Shown here: piece by piece, positions 19,211 through 27,007 of the stretch
Numbering within the stretch: the stretch's first letter is position 1
Layout: every line of letters starts with the position of its first letter
DNA from: Hymenopellis radicata
Lineage: Eukaryota > Basidiomycota > Agaricomycetes > Agaricales > Physalacriaceae
NCBI GenBank assembly: GCA_015501595.1
Contig: JADNRX010000673.1
Span: forward strand, 1-27,007
Direction: 5' to 3'
DNA: 27,007 bases
Position numbers and translations under genes: made by a program
Notes under the pieces: model-generated
Database searches by the model: none
What the model saw: only the letters and a program-made list of their open reading frames with translations
What the model was told of the DNA's origin: nothing

Positions 19211-20901
19211 TCAGAATTTGAACACCGACACATGCGAATCAATCAAACCCCTCTCACACATATCCTTCCACCGCTTCAAGTCATCAGAGCGCAAATGGGG
19301 GAACACCACACCGCGTTTATAGTTGCCGTATAGCTCCACAACCTCCAGCGCACCATGCTGCTCACGCATAGCGACCATATCCAAAAACACGCTCCTAGTG
19401 AACGACCACCTCGGGAAAAACGCAATAACCGTACCGGACAGGCAGATGTACAGCATCTTCAGTCGAGGCACATACTTCGGCCTCTGGCCGTCTTCTTCAC
19501 TTTTCTCTCCCAGCAAGCGCGTCAATACCAACATCATGCCCTCAGTCTCCGGCAGCCCCCAGACGAGATCGACAGTGTCTCCAGATCCGGGACGAGAGAC
19601 AACAGCACACCCATTGAGTCTTTATCCCATTCTGCGTACTGCAAACGAAGAGAGGAAAGGCGACAGCGCGAGTGCTGCAAGAGGCTGACAACACAGGGAA
19701 ATAAACCCTCGACGAAATCCCGACCACCGAAACCAGCGTCCAAATCGGTGAGGTTGGGAAGCGAAATAACATTGATGGAGTCACCATCGGCGACTGAAAG
19801 GGACGTGATATTGGTGTATACGGTGCGCGGAGTATCAAGCGGAGGAGGTGTGGGCCAAGTGACAGCATCAAGGAACGAACGACGGTGAGAAATGTTCGTC
19901 AGCTTGGGATATGTGCGAAGGACATCGGATAAGGTAGGAGTGCGACAGGAAAACATCAAATCTGCAGCAGCGGAGTGGTTGACTCGCAGAGAGCAGAGGT
20001 TCTGCTTAGCACAAGGATCCAATAGCACCTGGCTAAGCGGGATACCTTTCAAGTTCACTTGTGAGAGCTCCGGCGCGACCTCAAACGCCGTGACCATGTC
20101 TGCGCGCTCAGATCCGATATCCTCCACGTACAAGGCGAGTCCGACAGACTGCAGGTGAGGGATCTGCCCACGGACACTCCTGAGGAGCAGCGCCTCCAGG
20201 AAAGTCAGGCCTGTGAATTCGGCGGATCGCCACCGCGACGAGTACTGCATTAATAAGGAAAGAAGGCGCGCAGGGACTTCCCGTTCCTCATCGCGCGATG
20301 AGCCCTCGTATCCGAATATGAAATCGAGAGGAGCACGGCACGAGCGCTCCAGGACCGTACGGAGGTGGGACACACCGCGGGACAAGTTCGAAACTTGTGT
20401 TCCATCTACGTAAAGCCGAGACCATAGCCGTGGACAGTGATGGGATATACGACGCCACTTTTGGCACACCTGGCCGATTCTGTAGACGGGATCCCGCCGA
20501 TCAAAGACAGACATCCCGTTATCACTGGACTGATGCACGAAGAGGAAGATCTGCTGCCAGATTTCTGGCGGTACTTGACGTACGGTCGAATTCACGGACT
20601 GGACTTGATCTCGAAGGCGCCGCAGGTTGGCACGCTGTGTCTTTTGCTCGTTGATAGATGCACACGGGGTTGTCGAGGAGATGAGGGATGGTACAGCAGA
20701 TGCATCAGCTATCGCAGCATCTAATTGTACAATCGAGTCGTCAAGAAGACGAGTCCATTCTGAGACGAAGACGGCATGCTGGGACGAAGGCGAATCATTT
20801 GTGTAAAGGAGGCGGGAGAGATTAGAGACAGCATCATCGAGTGAAGCATTTGTGCTCCCGACGATGCGGGATGCCGCCAACGTGGGTGGCGTCGAAGACA
20901 T
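19211..20901 (-). CDS. F-box-like/LRR protein, one frameshift near C-terminus
   Basis: ATG 20901 (MSSTPPTLAA) begins 455 open codons: a short variable N-terminus, a helical stretch at about 45-108 (LRRLRDQVQSVNSTVRQ), an F-box at about 109-165 (VPPEIWQQIFLFV, then YRIGQVCQKWRRISHHCPRLWS) and LRR-like repeats. At a run of five C (19556-19560) one base is missing compared with the sister at 10242-11909, and the frame ends early at 19534. The expected tail (LTRLLGEKSEEDGQRPKY to VSVFKF) continues in the next frame to 19211. The last ~100 residues are therefore lost unless the C-run is misread. It is closely related to 10242-11909, so the two probably arose by a recent duplication. Confidence 0.75.
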
Positions 20902-21100
20902 TGTAGTAACTAATTGTGTCGCAATCTAGTCTCCTTGTCAGTCAGAAATACATTGAAGATACACGAGACATACAAGACGACGCCGTGACGCTCGGTAGAA
21001 ACAAAGAGGATAATGGTCACAAGAGTGTGATCCTCTATTATAGTGCCAAATCAGAGTGCCAAATCAGAACAAACAGAGGGACCGTAGATTGAAGCGCGCC

Positions 21101-21135
21101 AAACAGAGCAACCCATTGTTCAGTGGTAAACGTTC
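21101..21135 (-). promoter_or_regulatory. conserved AACAATGG promoter box
   Basis: Read towards the gene: GAACGTTTACCACTG, then AACAATGGGTTGCTC, then TGTTT. The core lies 211 bp before the ATG at 20901. Between core and ATG a TATAATAG is seen at about 21035-21042 on the minus strand. Confidence 0.55.
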
Positions 21136-22036
21136 AACGCAGAAAAATCAGGGAACTGGTGACCTTGCTGAAAATGGCGCGTCCGTCAGCGGTTTTGAGC
21201 ATTTGTCAAATCCTCACCGGAGAAACAAAACAAGGATCCGACAAGCAGCTTGGCAGGCCCATGAACGACTCCAACTCGGCAGTCGAGGCGTATAACCTCT
21301 AATTAACGACTGATTCTTCCTGACCTGCATTTGCCAGACACCCGAGCGACATCGATCTGGCGTGACAGCGGCGAGTGGCTGAATGTAGACGTTATCGGAG
21401 CTCTCGGCGGTCTGTCAGGGTCTGTCGCCACCACAAGGACCCAGAGACACCATTAGAAATGGCGTGCTTCGCCATCTTCGTCCTAGTAAGCAGGACTAGA
21501 AGGCGAGGTTCAAGACAATTGTTTCTGCTCCCCACGTTTGGAGTTAATATCCCTGTTGACGGACAGCGCACGTCTACGCGCTTTGATAGCGAAGCGTCTG
21601 ACTATTGTCTGAGCGTCGCAAGAAGAGCGGAGGAAAGTCACTTACAGTGCTGTTCCTGGCCATAATAGCGCATATATTTAGAAAATGAGACTCAGAAATT
21701 TCCCGCGGCCATGCTCAAAACGGTATCAAAGTACCCGCAAGGCGTAGGAAGTCTAGATAAACTGTTAGAATTCGATAGGCGGTAGAAACTCGGGAAGCTT
21801 ACACGTTACCAACCTCAGACACCGCAGTAGAAAAGAATTGAAGGACGGAGCTGTAGTTAAGAATCCTTTTCTCATGTAACGTTCTAGCCAACGCATTTTA
21901 ATTCAGCGGGTATGCATGGACAAACTCAATCAAGACAAACATCGGATGGCTGGAACTCGTTAATACTGCGGACGCTAGTGGTGTAGAAACAGAGCGTTCA
22001 TGGAGGCTGAAGGGTAACAAGGGATTGTTGAAAAAG
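21136..22036. other. no supported gene
   Basis: The first ~120 bases weakly resemble the promoter modules near 12120 and 15853. A degenerate form of the palindrome (CTGCATTTGCCAG) is at about 21326. Open frames at 21375-21665 (plus) and 21898-22080 (minus) have no family resemblance and no introns I can support. Confidence 0.3.
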
Positions 22037-22457
22037 CAAATCTGTGGTCCTCGGTGAGCATGTGTCGTCAATTTATACAAGCCACGTACCTAAAACAAGC
22101 CAAAATGACGCGTTGAAGACCAGCGCATTGCCGTCGAATGACTGGGAGGGCGGCGATCTGTCCTGCGGGAGCACAGGGCGTCGATGTAGGCATTCTCGAC
22201 GGCTGCTTGCAGTAACGGAATTCAACCGAGGAGGTGACGGGAAACTGGAAGCGGCCAGGATGTCGCGCCGTAATATAGTATAGCCCCTCATCGAATCTTG
22301 AATGCGACGGTACGTTCCGGCTTTACAGGAAGGGAGACGGATTAGCCTAGGTGCCATAGTACGGAGAGCGTGTCCAATTGAAGGCTTGCCATGGTTGAAA
22401 TTGCAAGACGCCATTGAATTGGCTTTTGTCGCCATCATGGAAGGAAAAGAGGCAGGT

Positions 22458-22469
22458 CGGCATTTGCCG
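22458..22469. repeat. palindrome with CGG-N6-CCG core
   Basis: CGGCATTTGCCG is the reverse-strand form of the core seen at 1251 and 12961 and corresponds in position to 4709 of copy 1. It is followed by TTCATCAC, compared with GTGATCAC in copy 1. Confidence 0.5.
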
Positions 22470-23243
22470 TTCATCACTTGCCTATGCTTCATACAGCATA
22501 CATCGTACGTTTCTTCCTCATTTCTGTCTTATCATGTACACAGATAATCGGTTGATTTCATCAAGGTAGTGTCCAATAATATACGTATAGTATATTGGCT
22601 CCGGAGAACCCGGTCACCTTTTCGGACGATTCGACGCTTAACTTCATCAACGTTCGTAGATCCCCATTTACTGAGATCGACGTGAACGATAGTCTCAGTA
22701 AGTCGTCCGTTGTATAGTATCCTCTAAGCTCTCGTACTTATCTGAACAAGTCACACAGACAGCCGCAACGACTCCGTGAATGCTACCGGACACCCTCAAA
22801 TTTCCGCGTACGAGACAATTATACGGTCTTTCCATACTTGGCGTGAAAGGCCAAGATCTGCCGCCAACACTCTGTCTTATGTCGGTCTGTATCGTTCTCG
22901 AGAGGGCCTTGCTGTTCAAGCGTCGACTGAGGAGCCGAGGGCTTATACAATCCTAGTCTATGTCGAATGCTCGTCTTTACCGCCTCCTTCGCAGCGATGA
23001 TTGGGGTTAAATCCGCCACGACCACTGGCAGGGACCAGCTGCCTCTGTGGTGTTGCGGTCAAGTTCATTCAACTTGACATATGTTATTAACAACGCCACA
23101 TTGGAAGTAAGCCTTTCATACTACGCCCACGCTGTTCATAATTTCTGACCTCTGCGTGCAGACTATTCTCAAGTGTGCCGCATCATGGTGGACACCGCAG
23201 CCACACGGCCCGCGTTTATAATTTGTCCGCGTCCACATCAGTG

Positions 23244-23264
23244 AACAATGGACGTCCCATTGTT
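23244..23264 (+). promoter_or_regulatory. AACAATGG inverted-repeat promoter element
   Basis: AACAATGG and CCATTGTT face each other across a 5-nt spacer (ACGTC), about 160-180 bp before the ATG at 23422. Copy 1 has the same pair with an 8-nt spacer at 5933-5956, so the two half-sites survived while the spacer changed by 3 nt. Confidence 0.5.
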
Positions 23265-23291
23265 TGTCGCGCTTTGTAGCCATGGCTCGCG

Positions 23292-23298
23292 TATAAAT
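23292..23298 (+). promoter_or_regulatory. TATA box of F-box copy 2
   Basis: TATAAAT in GCGTATAAATACT, 124 bp before the ATG at 23422, equals the position in copy 1. Confidence 0.5.
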
Positions 23299-23421
23299 AC
23301 TGCCTGTCTCGCGACAGTGCTCTCCTTCAATCAACACCCACCATCAAAACCGTTCTAGGTAGCTCGCGTGTATTTTTCTCTTGTGTTTGAGTTCTGAACA
23401 ATCCTCACAGCCATCATCGTC

Positions 23422-24976
23422 ATGTCTTCCGCCGTCAGCCGTCTGACTCCCCCAATCTGTCTCTCCGTCGCAAATGCTACGGCGCCCATACATTCCCTGC
23501 CCACCGAACTTCTCCTCGCAATTTTTACTTTCGTAGGCAAGGACGAAGGCTTTCTGTCGATGAAGAACAAACGCTGGCGATTGGGGCGCGTTTGTAGTTG
23601 GTGGCGCATAGTAGTCGAGGAGACTCCGTCTTTGTGGACCCGCATCGACGTGTCCCTCGCTGAAGCCTCCATGCTTCGCGATCCTGCCGCACTCCTCCAT
23701 CACACCCTTCGTCTGACGAAGGGTCAAGGTTTGGATCTCTGCTTGGACCTTGAGATGGAGGCTAGTGCTGAGGATGATGATGTCGCAACCGCGCCGGCGT
23801 TCACTGCGACGGACTTAATCACTATACTTGTGGCGCATGCTTCGTGCTGGCGGAAGGTCATCCTCACTCATTTTGATGAGAAATATTGGCCTGTGCTCTC
23901 CAAGACTGTTGGAAGCACCACACTCGCAAAGCTGGAGACACTAGTAATCATGGATGTGGATACGGGCGAAGATTCCGATGATGAGGAGGAGGATGAGGAA
24001 AATGCCGGCGATGAGGATGCAGACAATTCTGGTGATGCGGATGAAGACAATTCTAGTGACGGCGGCGATGATTCTAGTGACGGCGGCGATGATTCTGCTC
24101 ATGAAGACGATCACGACGAAACGTATGATTCGGACTGGGTGCCCAACGCACCGCTTCTCAAGTGCCTTTACGTTTACAATGTAGTGCTCGCCTGTGGTCC
24201 TCTTCACCCCCACCTCAAGGAGTTCTTCGTCTTAGATGCTATCTACGACGTCCCCCTCGCGTACTTGCTGCAGACATCCGAATGCCTCGAGGTCCTGTGG
24301 GCGGAGGCGTTTAATCGGCCCTCAGACGGCGACTCGGAATCCGATCTCCCGATAGAGCTTCCCGCTCGTGTAACATCGTCGTCTCTGCTCCATCTAGCCC
24401 TGCAGCAGAACGTCGAGGACTTGGACACCGTCGACCTTCCAAACCTCCGTACCCTAATAGCGGCGATCCTGATCATGAAGCAATGGGATCCGCCGCACCC
24501 TACCTTCAATCCATCTTCGAGCTCGTCCGGTTCTCCCACCCTCCGTTGACGAAGCTCGCGCTTCTGAACTGCGATTTCGCGGTGGGCAGCCTCGTGGACA
24601 TATTGAAAGTGCTACCCCTTCTCAAAATACTCAGGATCCACTTCGGTGTCTACGGCTTAATGACGAGTTTAACGGGAACGTCGATGGGGCCTTGTCGTCG
24701 TTGACATCTGCTTTGGGAGAGGTGGATAAGGAAACGGAGGCGTTCACTCTAGTTCCGCTCCTCGAAGAGCTAAGAATCGACTTTTACGATAAGACGGCGG
24801 TTGCTTCAGCTTTCAAGTGGACGTTTTACACTCCCAAGGTTGAAGCAGACTTTGGGACGAGGCAGAAGCGGAACGGGTTCACGGCGAGCTGTACTTTTAA
24901 GGGAAAGCCTTACTTTGGTGTTACGCTTCCTGAGGATTGGGTATGTTGGAACGTGATCCCTGTTAAGCCACAGTGA
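23422..24976 (+). pseudogene. F-box-like/LRR protein, copy 2, two frameshifts
   Basis: ATG 23422 (MSSAVSRLTP) opens 375 codons, longer than in copy 1 because the F-box is intact here: HSLPTELLLAIFTFVG at about 24-39, then WRLGRVCSWWRIVVEETPSLW to about 72. An acidic linker of about 60 residues (177-237) follows, then LRR-like repeats. One base is missing near 24462, so the frame leaves the conserved path and stops at 24549; the next part (APYLQSIFELVRF, LTKLALLNCDF) is one frame away. A second missing base near 24652-24660 shifts again, and the tail ends VIPVKPQ at 24976. As read it could give an F-box protein with a truncated repeat domain. Confidence 0.7.
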
Positions 24977-24990
24977 CTCCCATTTTATGT

Positions 24991-25196
24991 ATTTATATGA
25001 TTATACTTGTACACTAGGCAGCACCCAATTTCTTGAATCTACTTATACCTGAACTAGCTGTTTGACCTGACCCGCGTTGATCGCAATGTATAGTACTTGG
25101 TACCAGATAGTATTAGCCTTCAACCCATGGCAGTGCTAGCAGTGGCGGCGTGAGTGACAGCCTGACCTTTGACGAGCTCATGCACTTCACGTACTA
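24991..25196. other. intergenic, nothing recognised
   Basis: This is the 3' flank of F-box copy 2, beyond the duplicated block. Apart from short open frames that extend in from the next region, no feature was seen. Confidence 0.3.
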
Positions 25197-25467
25197 TCAA
25201 GCTCCAAGGACATTTATAGAGTCCCTGATCTCTGTGTGCAATGCAACCCACTCTGAGACGCACATTTTCGAGAGGCTTCCACTGGCGAGCGATCGATGCA
25301 GCGTATTTGACCGTCGTGGCAGTTGAAAAACACGGTCCATTCCAGGCATTCTTGACAGTGAGAAGGAATATTCTTGAGGTCTGCCGCCTCCCATGGAGGC
25401 ATATGGAGCCAACGCAGCTAGGATTAGAAGCGGCTTGACGCCTTCGAAAGGGGAGACCGGTGTTCAT
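25197..25467 (-). pseudogene. possible relic of a small secreted Cys-rich protein
   Basis: Two minus frames suggest one former gene. One contains a hydrophobic stretch (KPLLILAALAPYASM) that would suit a signal peptide; it has no ATG, and GTC stands where the start would be expected. One frame away follows NIPSHCQECLEWTVFFNCHD and RCIDRSPVEASRKC, with six cysteines in total in about 40 residues, ending at a TAA at about 25214-25216. A third frame with a true ATG at 25467 runs open for 115 codons to 25120 and cannot be excluded as the real gene. None matches a family I know. Confidence 0.3.
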
Positions 25468-25612
25468 ACATTTTCCAAAACTTAGACATGCAAATGTTCC
25501 ATACTACTGTCAGTCCACTCATCTTTCCTCCTGCATCTCAATTTTATTCCGTATTCCTGCATCCCCAGCATCGCCTGTTTGGGTAGAGGGAGGCAACGAA
25601 TCCGTCTCAGCC

Positions 25613-26873
25613 TCAGGACCAAGGCACCATGCGCCCCGTGTCGTGGGATTCTCTCGCCAGCTCCAAGATCCTCAACCCGTCCCTCGACGTCTCGGGCTTC
25701 ACATAGAGCTCAGCCGCCCCCCGAATGGCAGCCACAACGTTCTCGTACAAGCCCCGGTACCGGCCAAGCATGCTGGGATACTTCCCAATGTACAGCCCGC
25801 TCCCCGCGTCAAAGGTCTGACTCTTGGTGTCGAATTCTTTCGTTGTCGATAGCGTCCCCCATATACGCTCGTCCTCGCGTCCATAGTCGGGATCCGATGC
25901 AGGCTGGCAAGGCGCGGCTATGGCTTTGGCTTGTTGAGGGTCTGTCCCGAACTGCACGTGACACCAAAAGCTCAAGCATGATTGAAGGAGGAATGGAGCA
26001 GGTTAAGCACCTTGAGATAAGTGCCCTCGGTTCCCCTAACAAAGAACTTGAGGTTATCCTTCATGTGAGTGACGATTGCTGTCTTGACCGTGACCGTAAG
26101 GTTCTTCTGCTCGCCTCCGTATTGTAGAATGATGGTAAAGGTATCATCAACCTCACTATCCACGCCACGATTCGACCTCAGAAAGCCTGTCACCGACACC
26201 GGGCGCCCGAAAAGAACTAGGGCCTGGTCAACAGTGTGCGAGCCTCAAGTGTGACAGTTAGTCGCGCATGTCCGTCGCCACAAGACGAGGGGAAACTCTC
26301 ACCAAGCCCAAATGTCATCCCCTGGCCAGCCGCGTACTCTTTCTGGGTCCAGCCCATGACCCATGACGGCATACGGAAGTCGAAATGCATTTGCGCGTCC
26401 CTAATTTCACCTAGCGCACCGCTCTCCACAATATGCTGCAACGTGAGAAAGTCACTGTCGAATCTCCGATTCTGATAGACCGTCAACACTCTCCCCTTCT
26501 CCCTTGCCAGCTGAATCAGGCTATCCGCCTCCTTGCTCGTGTTCACAAATGCCTTCTCCACCACGACATGCTTCCCGCTCTCTAGTGCACGGCGCACAAA
26601 TTCTCCATGCTCATGTGTACAGATAACCACCAGCTCAATTTCATCGTCCCCGAAAAAGGCCTCGGCGGTGCGGTGGTGCGTCGCGGACGGGAAGTCGATC
26701 GTGCAGTGTGTGCCGATGGGAGTGTGGGGCGAAGACGTAGGGTCGGGAGCCGCCGCGCGCTGTAGAAAGGCGCACACCCGCAGGTCCGGGTTGGGCAGAA
26801 TGAAAGGAAGGTTGAAGCATTTGGCAGAACGTCCGTAGCCGATGAGGCCGACGTTGATGGGGGAAGACGCCAT
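25613..26873 (-). CDS. Gfo/Idh/MocA-family NAD(P)-binding oxidoreductase
   Basis: The exons are 26303-26873, 26011-26243 and 25613-25951, giving 380 residues, the usual size of the family. Both introns are 59 nt (GTGAGA with a CTAAC branch site and TTGAG end; GTGCTT with GTGCAG end) and keep the frame. Start ATG 26873 (MASSPINVGL) places the Rossmann nucleotide motif GYGRSA at 12-17, directly after the first strand. Other marks are VVVEKAFVNTSKEAD (103-117; usually EKP), YQNRRFDSDF (133-142) and, across the first junction, FGLGSHTVDQALVLFG. The C-terminal domain (GLYIGKYPSMLGRYRGLYENV) completes the fold. Family members oxidise or reduce sugars and related alcohols with NAD(P); the substrate cannot be read from sequence. 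It resembles the YdgJ/YhhX-like branch. The gene is intact and cytosolic, with no signal peptide. Confidence 0.9.
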
Positions 26874-27007
26874 GGTAGAAGCAGTAAATTTAATACGGTA
26901 TTGGGCTGCTTGAGCGAAGACGTTGTACAATCTCTGGCAGTGGGACGGGTTTAGCCGGCCCGGGTAATGGGAGGGGGAGGGGAAGGTGCGAGGGGAGTGA
27001 GGGCGAG
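26874..27007 (-). promoter_or_regulatory. upstream region of the oxidoreductase gene
   Basis: On the minus strand a TATTAAAT lies about 20 bp before the ATG, close for a TATA box and perhaps part of the leader. Further upstream (26965-27007) the plus strand is strongly purine-rich (GGGAGGGGGAGGGGAAGG), so the sense strand has a long pyrimidine tract, a common feature of fungal core promoters. Confidence 0.35.

Larger units (their letters stand above)
22037..24990 (+). repeat. segmental duplication, copy 2
   Basis: This is the second copy of the block at 4254-7560: the left edge at AGCAAATCTGTGGTCCTCGG, a poorly conserved middle, then strong similarity from GCCACATTGGAAGTAAGCC (about 23093) to the end of the F-box pseudogene. 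Instead of the foldback element it has unrelated sequence between about 22716 and 22940. Open frames in 22044-22547 are not conserved in copy 1 and are not called. Confidence 0.6.

Noticed and set aside
1250..22469. CRISPR-like interpretation of the repeated palindromes
   Set aside because: Copies are kilobases apart, not regularly spaced, and the sequence is fungal with spliceosomal introns.
22073..22492. 139-codon minus frame
   Set aside because: The homologous block near 4300-4720 does not preserve any matching frame, so it is not a conserved gene.

Overview
This window reads as nuclear DNA of a filamentous fungus, most likely an Agaricomycete basidiomycete. Introns are short (52-59 nt) with GT..AG ends and recognisable branch-like sequences. 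TATA boxes lie close to starts. Most coding sequence belongs to a multicopy family of F-box-like plus leucine-rich-repeat-like (LRR) proteins of the kind that expands in mushroom genomes. No rRNA, tRNA, CRISPR array or viral gene was recognised.

Layout. Bases 1-1539 hold only coding-like relics. At 1540-3002 (minus) is an F-box/LRR gene with one frameshift. Two truncated F-box copies of another subgroup lie at 3637-4104 and 9117-9690 (both minus). A duplicated block occurs at about 4254-7560 and again, in direct orientation, at about 22037-24990. Each copy carries a related F-box gene broken by two 1-nt frameshifts; the first also carries a 555-bp foldback (palindromic) element. At 7944-8808 (minus) is an intact three-exon Vps62-like gene. 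A third subgroup has three long members: 10242-11909 (minus), 16171-17952 (plus, the only clearly intact one) and 19211-20901 (minus, one frameshift). Between the first two lies 4 kb of duplicated promoter DNA, repeats and LRR-like relics. A further truncated LRR-type relic is at 18330-19020 (minus). At the right edge, 25613-26873 (minus) is an intact three-exon Gfo/Idh/MocA-type oxidoreductase, next to a possible small secreted protein relic.

How it fits together. F-box proteins normally act as substrate receptors of SCF ubiquitin ligases, with the LRR part binding the target. Here one sees birth-and-death evolution: tandem, inverted and dispersed copies, most of them damaged. The five long members of the two better preserved subgroups share an upstream AACAATGG element, 170-211 bp before the start codon, although their proteins are quite diverged. 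That common control signal, the foldback element and a recurrent CGG-N6-CCG palindrome are the most interesting non-coding signals. The two single-copy genes are free of frameshifts while most F-box copies are not, which points to decay of the family, or to poor assembly polishing of near-identical repeats, rather than generally poor sequence.
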